Position numbers and translations under genes: made by a program. Shown piece after piece: positions 17,130-23,474 of a DNA stretch of 64,000 bases. This stretch comes from Pseudomonas alloputida (lineage in GTDB: Bacteria > Pseudomonadota > Gammaproteobacteria > Pseudomonadales > Pseudomonadaceae): NCBI RefSeq assembly GCF_021283545.2, contig NZ_CP128540.1:1647501-1711500 (forward strand), given 5' to 3'. The notes under the pieces were generated by a model. It had not been told where the DNA came from and made no database searches. It was given only the letters and a program-made list of their open reading frames with translations. The first letter of the stretch is position 1. Each line of letters begins with the position of its first letter.

Positions 17130-17767
17130 GTGCGTCCTTTTGCCGGGACAAGTTCGAGATGGCCCGAGGCGAGATCCTGGAGCGCCCGAAAGAAATGCCG
17201 CCGCTCTGCGGGTGCGAGTATTGGCAAACCCAGAAGATCGGCGAACAGGGCGCCATCCAATGCCAGCATGATGAGTGCCGCGGTCTCGGTGCCACGCGGG
17301 GATCGACGCACGCGTTCGTACTGCACGCGGTACCACTCGCGCAGTGGGTCGAGAAGTGTTGGATCTTCCGCAGCTGCCGCGAGCAGCGCTGCGCCCATCT
17401 TCTGCATCTCGTCGTCGGGCATCGCTTCCACCTGGCTCGACAGCCAGGGGTCCGGATCTCCGGCAAACCTGCGCTCGTGATTGGCTTGTACCGCGTCGAA
17501 CGCCCGGATCATCTCGTCGATCAGTGTCACGAACAAATCGCGTTTGGTCTTGAAGTGATAGAGAAACGCCCCTTTGCTCAACCCGGCCCGCACAACGACG
17601 GCGTCCAGTGTCAAGCGACTGGCACCTTCCTCCAGCACCAGTTCGCGGGCGGCCTGCAGGATGCGGTCGCGAGTTCGCTGGGCTCCTTGCTGGAGGCCGG
17701 GCTGCGCATCGGCGCTGCTATGGGCAGTGGACGGGGGGGGCAACTTTGTTTTCGCGCGGGGCGGCAT
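17126..17767 (-). CDS. TetR/AcrR-family repressor of the efflux operon
   Basis: The protein is 213 aa. After a 28-residue flexible leader, the TetR HTH is RTRDRILQAARELVLEEGAS, LTLDAVVVRAGLSKGAFLYHF, KTKRDLFVTLIDEM. The ligand domain (about 85-213) is variable, as usual. It is the first gene of the minus-strand unit and is coupled to the adaptor gene by a 4-bp overlap, so it would repress its own operon. The 100-bp divergent space to the outer-membrane factor carries an 18-bp near-palindrome. Local repression relieved by a pump substrate is inferred. Confidence 0.9.
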   Translation of the reverse strand: MPPRAKTKLPPPSTAHSSADAQPGLQQGAQRTRDRILQAARELVLEEGASRLTLDAVVVRAGLSKGAFLYHFKTKRDLFVTLIDEMIRAFDAVQANHERRFAGDPDPWLSSQVEAMPDDEMQKMGAALLAAAAEDPTLLDPLREWYRVQYERVRRSPRGTETAALIMLALDGALFADLLGLPILAPAERRHFFRALQDLASGHLELVPAKGRT

Positions 17768-17795
17768 GGTCGTGCTCCAAAAAAGCTTGAGTCAT

Positions 17796-17813
17796 ATACA
17801 GTCCAGACGGTAT
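17796..17813. promoter_or_regulatory. Near-palindromic operator between tetR and the outer-membrane factor gene
   Basis: The sequence ATACAGTCCAGACGGTAT is an 18-bp imperfect palindrome; seven of nine half-site pairs match. It lies about midway in the 100-bp space between divergent starts at 17767 and 17868. The size and position suit a TetR-family operator controlling both directions. A related GTCC occurs again near 17831. Confidence 0.55.
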
Positions 17814-17867
17814 AGTAGAAGCCATACAACAGTCCGTCAAGACTTTTTCGGAACGCAAGGAGCTGCC

Positions 17868-19271
17868 ATGTCTCAAATTCTTGAACGCTATCGCCTCATT
17901 GCCATGATTTCTCCGCTACTGCTTCTTGCGGCCTGCAGCCATGCCCCGCACTCTGCCGATCCACCTCGCCTGGATGTACCGGCCCATTTCTCAAATGAAG
18001 AGGGAGGTGAAGGCATCTTGGACAAATCGTCCCGCCGTACTCTTCCCGTCGATTGGTGGACGGCCTACGGCGATCCGCACCTCAATGCCTTGGTCCGGGC
18101 GGCGCTGGAGCGCAATACCGAACTGACGATTGCGCGAGCGCGCGTGGACGAGGCATCGGCCGCCACGCGGCGAGCACGGGCCTCCCTGCTCCCCTCGTTG
18201 TCCGCGGGCACGCAGGCAACTCGAGGACGCGACTATTCAGAGAACGTTGCAATCGGCAATGATGGCCGCGCCACGTTGTCCGCATCGTGGGAGGCAGACC
18301 TGTCGGGACGGCTTTCGCAGGCAGCAGAAGGTGCGCGCCTGGATGCGGTGGCAGCCGAACAAGCGTGGGTTGCCACGCGGTGGCAGGTCGCGTTTGAAAC
18401 AGTGTCGGCGGCTGTGCAGCAGCGCCAAGCCAGTGAGCTCGAAGCGCTAGCCGCGGCGCGGCTGGCATCCGCAGAACGACTCGTCTTGCTGATGCAACGG
18501 AAGTTCGAGGCCGGACAAGCTACCGGCTTCGACATCGAGCGTACCCGCGCCGGCGTCGTCGCACTGCGCGTGGAGCAAGAGCAACTGCGGCGTGCGCGCG
18601 GCGAGGCGACGCATGCACTCGATGTACTAGTGGGACAAACGCCCGGAGCGCCTGCAGCTTCCCCAACTCTTGCGTCGCTCGCCGTCCCGGACTGGACACC
18701 GACACGCATACCTGCGGACCTGCTGAGTGAGCGGCCCGACGTGCGCGCCGCCGAAGCGAAGTTCGCCGCCGAAACCGCGCGCTGGAACGCAGCCGAAGGC
18801 GAACGCTTCCCCAGGCTGGTGTTGGACCTGAGCGGCGGACGGCAGCGCGTAGAGAGTGTGGGAACCCGCATCACTGGAAACATTTTTTCACTTGGGGCCG
18901 GGGTGTCGTTGCCGATCTTCGATGGTGGCGCGATCCGTGCCGGCATCGAGACCGGAGAGGCGCGCAGCCGAGCTGCCCGTGCGGAGTTCGAGCGCACTTT
19001 GTTGAGTGCTTTGCAGGACGTAGAGAACGCATATCTCGGTTGGCATACGCAGCACGCAGCACTGGAGCATCAGGCCGAGGGTGTCGCAGTCGCGGAGCGT
19101 CAGCTCGATCGCAGCCGACGTCTGTTCGAGGCGGGACAAGTGGACGCCACGGTGGTGGCCGAGGCTGAGGCCGGGGTGCTGTCAGCGCAGGCTTCGCTGA
19201 TCCGCACGCGGGCCGAGACAGCCATGCAATGGGGCGTCCTGGCAAAAGCATTATCCGGCTCTCCTGTTTGA
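17868..19271 (+). CDS. NodT/OprM-type outer-membrane efflux lipoprotein
   Basis: The protein is 467 aa. ATG 17868 follows AAGGAG. The signal ends in LLLLAAC (Cys23). DWWTAYGDPHLNALVRAALERN is the standard opening of NodT-type factors. RIPADLLSERPDVRAAEAKF and FSLGAGVSLPIFDGGAIRAG are the two family motifs, and the alpha-barrel repeats occur twice. It is divergent from tetR and would supply the TolC-like channel for the adaptor/RND pair on the other strand. The pump therefore carries its own complete tripartite set. Confidence 0.92.
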   Translation: MSQILERYRLIAMISPLLLLAACSHAPHSADPPRLDVPAHFSNEEGGEGILDKSSRRTLPVDWWTAYGDPHLNALVRAALERNTELTIARARVDEASAATRRARASLLPSLSAGTQATRGRDYSENVAIGNDGRATLSASWEADLSGRLSQAAEGARLDAVAAEQAWVATRWQVAFETVSAAVQQRQASELEALAAARLASAERLVLLMQRKFEAGQATGFDIERTRAGVVALRVEQEQLRRARGEATHALDVLVGQTPGAPAASPTLASLAVPDWTPTRIPADLLSERPDVRAAEAKFAAETARWNAAEGERFPRLVLDLSGGRQRVESVGTRITGNIFSLGAGVSLPIFDGGAIRAGIETGEARSRAARAEFERTLLSALQDVENAYLGWHTQHAALEHQAEGVAVAERQLDRSRRLFEAGQVDATVVAEAEAGVLSAQASLIRTRAETAMQWGVLAKALSGSPV

Positions 19272-19364
19272 TCGCAGAAACATGCTGGAGCAGCTTGCGA
19301 AGGCTAGCTAAATAGCGTGACGCAAGGCGAAGGTGGTGAGGCCTGAGTGATGAGGAATGCGAAC

Positions 19365-20270
19365 ATGGAAATTCGACACCTGCGCTACTTTCTGGCGGTG
19401 GCAGAGGAGCTGCACTTTGCCCGAGCCGCAGAGCGCCTCCACATAGAGACATCGCCGCTGTCGCGCGCCATCAAGGAACTTGAGGAAGAGTTGGGCGTAG
19501 CGCTATTTGCGAGAACCACTCGGAGCACCCGCTTGACTCGTGCGGGCAGGCTCTTCTTTGAGAGCGTGCCGCGTGTCTTCGCAGCTTTGCAGCAGGCGCG
19601 CGACAGTGTGAACGCCGCAGCCAATGGCTTTCATTGCCAGCTCCGTATTGCATTGTCTGATGGAATCACGCCATCGCGCCTGCCTGCGTTGTTGGCGCTC
19701 TGCCGGCAGGAAGAGCCGGAAGTGGAAGTTCGCTTCTTCGAGGTGCCTTTGGCACAGCAAATCAAGGGATTGTGTGGCGAACTGTACGATCTCGGCTTCG
19801 CTCAATCGGATGAAGTCGGCGAAGGCATCATCGCCGTGCCGGTGTGGAGTGACCCTCTGATGGTAGCTGTGCCCGCACGGCACCCCTTGCTATCCCACAA
19901 ACAGATTCCCCTAGAAGAGCTGTTGCGGTATCCGCTGGTGCTCTGCGACGCGGTGGCGTGTGAGGGCCATGCTCGGCAAGTTGAACGGGTGCTACGTCGC
20001 GTGGACATAGAGCCACTGATTGCCGAACGCGTGACTTCCAGCGATCTAATGATGGTCCTGGTTTCGGCGGGACTTGCACTAGGCCTCACAGGAGGCGCGC
20101 ATATCACAGCCAGCAGGGAACAGGGGGTGGTCGCACGGCCGCTGACTGGACGTTCGCCAATGCTCACGACCTATCTACTACGGCCGGCCAGCGAGCCGTC
20201 AGAAATGCTGACTCGCTTCATGGAACGCGTTCATTCGATCAAATCTCCAGATGCCAAAGGTCGGCGGTAA
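19365..20270 (+). CDS. LysR-family transcriptional regulator
   Basis: The protein is 301 aa. ATG 19365 gives the standard opening MEIRHLRYFLAVAEELHFAR with GAGG upstream; a start 18 bases earlier is possible. The HTH continues ERLHIETSPLSRAIKELEEELG. The effector-binding domain begins near residue 90 (LRIALSDGITPSRLPALLAL). This opening resembles the CatR/BenM-type branch, whose members often control degradation of aromatics. The target is not evident. It follows the efflux gene by 93 bp in the same direction and precedes an EexN-type lipoprotein gene. Confidence 0.88.
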   Translation: MEIRHLRYFLAVAEELHFARAAERLHIETSPLSRAIKELEEELGVALFARTTRSTRLTRAGRLFFESVPRVFAALQQARDSVNAAANGFHCQLRIALSDGITPSRLPALLALCRQEEPEVEVRFFEVPLAQQIKGLCGELYDLGFAQSDEVGEGIIAVPVWSDPLMVAVPARHPLLSHKQIPLEELLRYPLVLCDAVACEGHARQVERVLRRVDIEPLIAERVTSSDLMMVLVSAGLALGLTGGAHITASREQGVVARPLTGRSPMLTTYLLRPASEPSEMLTRFMERVHSIKSPDAKGRR

Positions 20271-20302
20271 ACCATCACACAATCTCCCAAAGAAAATTAA
20301 CC

Positions 20303-20566
20303 ATGAAGAAGATTGCTCTCATATTGCTTTCCTCGACATTGGCAGCCTGCAGCCCATCTGGGAAACCAGATAAAGCCAACCTTCCGACAGTCGATGAATT
20401 AGCGCTCAATCCTGAGCGTCTGAAAGAGTTGCGCAAGCAATGCAAGTTGGATCGACCAATGCTGGGCGACCAACTATGTAACCGGGTTGCCGAGGCTACG
20501 CGAAAGCGCTTTTACGAAGATGGCGATGTGCCCCACACCACGCCTAAAGAGCCGCCGAAGTTCTAA
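20303..20566 (+). CDS. EexN/TrbK-type lipoprotein (possible entry exclusion)
   Basis: The protein is 87 aa. The lipobox TLAAC gives Cys16. The core ALNPERLKELRKQCKLDRP followed by GDQLCNRVAEATRKRF matches TrbK of this same element (30877), which reads DPVRLKALRGQCAADR and EDACRAAAEAFRRRF. These Leu, Arg, Cys and Phe positions define the EexN family. The gene is visibly AT-richer than its neighbours and lies in cargo, away from the trb operon, so it was probably acquired separately. It may add a second exclusion specificity. The function is inferred from similarity only. Confidence 0.7.
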   Translation: MKKIALILLSSTLAACSPSGKPDKANLPTVDELALNPERLKELRKQCKLDRPMLGDQLCNRVAEATRKRFYEDGDVPHTTPKEPPKF

Positions 20567-20624
20567 GCTGGTGGTCATGCCGGAGTATGTATGCCGGATA
20601 TGAAAAATTTGAAGGAGAATCGCA

Positions 20625-20942
20625 ATGGGTTGGATCTATCTTGTTTTGGCTGGATTGTTTGAAATCGGATGGCCGGTCGGGCTGAAAATGGCGCAAGAGC
20701 CAACATCGCGTTGGAGTGGGGTCGCAGTAGCCGTCTCTTTCATGACAATTAGCGGCGCCTTCCTATGGCTTGCTCAGCGTCAGATACCGATTGGGACTGC
20801 TTATGCGGTGTGGACGGGTATCGGAGCGGCGGGAACTTTCTTAGTCGGAATTCATTTCTATGGCGACCCAACCTCCCTGATGCGATACCTTGGCGTGGCG
20901 TTGATCATCCTGGGCGTTATCACGCTCAAGTTATCGAGTTGA
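20625..20942 (+). CDS. sugE: SugE/Gdx-type small multidrug resistance transporter
   Basis: The protein is 105 aa with four membrane spans, the usual SMR size. AAGGAGA lies 8 bases before the ATG. GLFEIGWPVGLK carries the essential Glu13, and QIPIGTAYAVWTGIGAAGT the Tyr/Trp pair. GLFE-x-x-W with W-P-V-G-L-K is the SugE (Gdx) subtype rather than EmrE. Gdx proteins export guanidinium by proton antiport, and SugE variants can give resistance to some quaternary ammonium compounds. I see no guanidine riboswitch in the 58 bases upstream. Confidence 0.88.
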   Translation: MGWIYLVLAGLFEIGWPVGLKMAQEPTSRWSGVAVAVSFMTISGAFLWLAQRQIPIGTAYAVWTGIGAAGTFLVGIHFYGDPTSLMRYLGVALIILGVITLKLSS

Positions 20943-21170
20943 TCGCTAGCTCCATTGGTAGCGTAGTCGCTAGGCGACCCAGCTCCCAGAGTGGATCGGG
21001 CGCTGGGAACTCGTACGGTCACCTCCTCTCTCTAGTCGCTATGTGACGAGCTTGCCGGCGCCTCGGGAGAGTTCGAGCCAGTGCGCGTAAGGCGGTGGGA
21101 GCACCCATTCCGGGTGGCTCCACCTTCAGTGCCTGCGCCAAGGTGACCTGAGTACGAACTTTGTAGCCAG
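20943..21170. other. Non-coding scar between sugE and the IS3 fragment
   Basis: No gene is supported. An imperfect hairpin (GGTGG and CACCC arms inside 21094-21124) could end the sugE transcript or be part of an insertion-sequence end. Composition and lack of frames suggest debris from past insertions. Confidence 0.4.
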
Positions 21171-21347
21171 TCAGGCAGTGAGTTCGGAGGGGATGCTATC
21201 GGATTGGATCCAGTTGCGCCGGATCGTCGCCGGCGGTTTGTAAGCATGCGCGCTATGCGGCCGCTGCTCGTTGTAGAACTGTCGCCAACGTTCGATCAGC
21301 ACCTTCGCTTCGGTCCGACTGCGGAACCATTCGCGGTTGAGCAGTTC
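21171..21347 (-). mobile_element. C-terminal fragment of an IS3-family transposase (OrfB)
   Basis: The reading ELLNREWFRSRTEAK, then LIERWRQFYNEQRPH, SAHAYKPPATIRR is the extreme C-terminus of IS3-family OrfB integrases (the rve_3 tail with Y-N-x-x-R-P-H). Everything upstream of this tail, including the DDE core, is missing. The fragment is therefore inactive. It marks an old insertion or deletion in the cargo. Confidence 0.85.
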
Positions 21348-21407
21348 GTCGCCCATCGTTGCCTGCGAAGTCAGGACCAGCAGAATCCTGAGGGGAGTTC
21401 TCATCAT
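21171..21407 (-). pseudogene. Chimeric ORF: DJ-1/PfpI N-terminus joined to an IS3 transposase tail
   Basis: The frame is 78 codons with ATGATG at 21407 and a CGGAG ribosome site. The first 20 residues, PLRILLVLTSQATMGD, look like the opening of DJ-1/PfpI (type 1 glutamine amidotransferase-like) proteins, whose first strand reads ILxVLTSHxxxGD. After residue 20 the frame continues as the IS3 OrfB tail. The junction is near 21348. The catalytic Cys region of a DJ-1 protein is gone, so the gene is broken. It starts 45 bp after the SRPBCC stop on the same strand, suggesting a former two-gene operon. Confidence 0.6.
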
Positions 21408-21451
21408 GGTTTTCTCCGTTCAGACGCTTGGGATCAAGCGGCCGGAGACCA

Positions 21452-21982
21452 CTACGCCTGCTTGGCTTTGCGCGCTGCCTCGACCAAGCTGTCGAGCCAG
21501 TCCTGATGGCCGTTGATCATCGGGTTGGGTTTGGCGTTGTGCAGCTCCTCGGCCGGTTTGCCCTTCTGAGTTTCCTGCGTGAGGATGCGCACGCGCCTGC
21601 CGTCCAGGTTCTCAACCAGCCAGGCGTGATGCACATCCAGGCGCGTATCTGTGCCTTCCTCGCCGGACCAGCCGTGCCAGGCCACGCGGCCGGGTTGCCC
21701 ATCCGCAGGTGGCACGTATTCGTTGCACTGCCCCTCTACCGGGAAGCCGAAGGTCTCGAAGTAAAACCGATCGCCGTCGGCCAGTACCGGGCCTTTGCCG
21801 TCATGAAAGCACACGTTAGCCGAGTTGGCGTAGTAGCTTGGCCACAGCGATGGTGTGACGAGTAGAGGCCATACGTCGGCCGCGCTCAAGCCGGCGGCGA
21901 TGATCTCATTGGAGGCGAAATTCTCAGTAAAGCCCGGCGTGTAGCCTTCGGGCCAGAGGATGGCGTTCTGTTGCTTGCTCAT
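21452..21982 (-). CDS. SRPBCC-domain protein
   Basis: The protein is 176 aa. The ATG follows GAAGGAG. After a short lead (ILWPEGYTPGFTENFASNEIIAAGLS) the sequence AADVWPLLVTPSLWPSYYAN, FYFETFGFPVEGQCNEYVPP and TRLDVHHAWLVENLDGRRVRI follows the helix-grip fold of the SRPBCC (START/AHSA1-like) superfamily. Such proteins bind hydrophobic ligands in the cytoplasm. There is no signal peptide. A perfect 10-bp inverted repeat 118 bp upstream matches a site before the LysR gene at 22264, so this gene is probably its target. The ligand is unknown. Confidence 0.8.
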   Translation of the reverse strand: MSKQQNAILWPEGYTPGFTENFASNEIIAAGLSAADVWPLLVTPSLWPSYYANSANVCFHDGKGPVLADGDRFYFETFGFPVEGQCNEYVPPADGQPGRVAWHGWSGEEGTDTRLDVHHAWLVENLDGRRVRILTQETQKGKPAEELHNAKPNPMINGHQDWLDSLVEAARKAKQA

Positions 21983-22099
21983 ATCGAAGCTCCTTCACAA
22001 AATGTCGATGACGCAACAGGGGTGGCTGCGTCATTCAAGTGGTCATGGAGCAAATCATGAGCCTCCATCTGCAATAAGTGAAATCCTAAGTTTCTATTT

Positions 22100-22124
22100 T
22101 TGATATCATAAAATATGATATCAA
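22100..22124. promoter_or_regulatory. Perfect inverted repeat, probable LysR binding site before the SRPBCC gene
   Basis: TTGATATCAT (22100-22109), spacer AAAAT, ATGATATCAA (22115-22124): both 10-bp arms are perfect. It lies 118 bp upstream of the SRPBCC start. The core ATATCA...TGATAT recurs at 23187-23208 upstream of the LysR gene. The 25-bp dyad fits the size of a LysR recognition site. Confidence 0.65.
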
Positions 22125-22263
22125 GGCCTAGGTTCTGCCATCCACCGACTAGGCTATCTCGCAGCGGCGCTACGAAAGGGCGCGTCTCCAATTGAGCCGA
22201 CTGATTGCTTATTTGTAGTGCGAGGTAGAGTTGTGCTGAGCATGACGATAGGAGCGATCTTGC

Positions 22264-23169
22264 CTACTTGTTGTTAGCACAGGAAGTGAACAGCAGTGCT
22301 CGTATCCAGCGATGTGCTGGATCGTGATGGGTGCGTTCGTGCCAAGCAGCCGTCTTGGTGAACCCCGGTATCTTCACCGGCGGCAGGGAGATAGCCAGCT
22401 TGTCCATACCGGCGACCAAGCGGCTCGGCAAGATCGCAACCATGTCACTGGCACGCAGGATGTCTGGCAAGATCAGAAAGCTCTTGACCGACAGTGTGAC
22501 GCTGCGTCGTTTGCCCAACTGTTCTAGCGCATCGTCGGTGACGCCGCGGAAACCTCCACCATCGTAGGAAACAAGCGCATGGTCGAGAGCACAGAACTGT
22601 TTAACGGTCAGCTTGCGCCCCATAGCCGCAGGATGGTCTTCCCGCAGGACACACACATAGTGTTCCTTGAACAGCTCTCGGGCATGCAGATTTGGCGGAG
22701 TGATCTCTGGCGTCAGGAGGGCTAAATCGATCTGACCGCGCTCAAGCTGGTTCTGTAGCTGCCCGCTCTCGACTGGCACTAATGAGACTCGTACACGCGG
22801 TGCGTGCCGTTTAAGTGCCGATAGAAATGGGACAGCAACGGCACGCAGCGCATAGTCCGTCGCGGCGATGGAGAAGGTCAGTTGTGCGGTGGCCGGATTG
22901 AAGGAAGGTGGCTGGAGCAGCGCGTCGATTTCGGCGAGCACCTGCTTGACAGGCATCCCTAGATCCAGCGCCCGCTGCGTTGGAACGATACCCCGCTGCG
23001 AGCGCGCGAAAAGCGGGTCACCGAAGCTCTCGCGCAACCGCGTCAGCATGCCACTCAAGGCCGGCTGGGTTAGTCCCAGACGGGCCGCCGCCCGTGTCAC
23101 ATTGCGTTCGTCTAACAATGCGTCCAGCGCCTTGAGCAAGTTGAGATCCATACTCTTGATATTTTTCAT
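22264..23169 (-). CDS. LysR-family transcriptional regulator
   Basis: The protein is 301 aa from ATG 23169 (GGAAT upstream); ATG 23151 is an alternative. The opening MDLNLLKALDALLDERNVTR, then AARLGLTQPALSGMLTRLRE, is the NodD/NahR/LeuO-type HTH. The effector domain (TAQLTFSIAATDYALRAVAV...) is full length. It lies directly upstream of traG but on the opposite strand. Tn4371-type elements can carry a LysR-type traR near here, so a role in transfer control is possible. The shared palindromes favour autoregulation plus control of the SRPBCC gene. Confidence 0.88.
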   Translation of the reverse strand: MKNIKSMDLNLLKALDALLDERNVTRAAARLGLTQPALSGMLTRLRESFGDPLFARSQRGIVPTQRALDLGMPVKQVLAEIDALLQPPSFNPATAQLTFSIAATDYALRAVAVPFLSALKRHAPRVRVSLVPVESGQLQNQLERGQIDLALLTPEITPPNLHARELFKEHYVCVLREDHPAAMGRKLTVKQFCALDHALVSYDGGGFRGVTDDALEQLGKRRSVTLSVKSFLILPDILRASDMVAILPSRLVAGMDKLAISLPPVKIPGFTKTAAWHERTHHDPAHRWIRALLFTSCANNK

Positions 23170-23186
23170 TTTTATTCCAATCTTAA

Positions 23187-23208
23187 ATATCATCGTTTTT
23201 CATGATAT
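23187..23208. promoter_or_regulatory. Inverted repeat upstream of the LysR gene, probable autoregulatory site
   Basis: ATATCA (23187-23192) and TGATAT (23203-23208) are separated by 10 bases, just before the LysR start at 23169. These are the same inner half-sites as in the perfect repeat at 22100-22124. The surrounding bases are AT-rich, as in a promoter. Confidence 0.5.
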
Positions 23209-23281
23209 CTAAATATTGCCTATGAGTGGAAGCAAGGCCCATTGACGGCTTTTTTTGGGTAACTTGCTTGGAACTCTGTAT

Positions 23282-23318
23282 GCGCCGCAGTGCGCTTTCG
23301 CTTGCGGCGCTTTTCTTT
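23282..23318 (+). terminator. Hairpin plus T-run between the LysR gene and traG
   Basis: Arms GCGCCGCA (23282-23289) and TGCGGCGC (23303-23310) are perfect and are followed by TTTTCTTT. No plus-strand gene ends just upstream, so it may insulate traG from antisense or read-through transcription across the cargo boundary. The rest of the 23209-23474 gap holds no gene. Confidence 0.6.
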
Positions 23319-23474
23319 GACTCGCCACCGCGCTCATTCTTTCTTTTCCCTCGACCATTGTGCTGCGAACGGTCTTTGACCGGCACTAGCCCAGAACCGA
23401 TCCTGACGCCTGCGACACCCCCTGTGCAACGCTTTCAATGAGACACCAGCGCAGGAGAAATCGGAGGACAGGTC

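Noticed and set aside
20567..20624. Guanidine riboswitch before sugE
   Set aside because: Only 58 bases separate the genes and no ykkC or mini-ykkC hairpins with ACGR loops are visible.
22264..23169. Calling the LysR gene upstream of traG the ICE regulator traR
   Set aside because: It is on the opposite strand to traG, and its apparent binding sites link it to itself and the SRPBCC gene.
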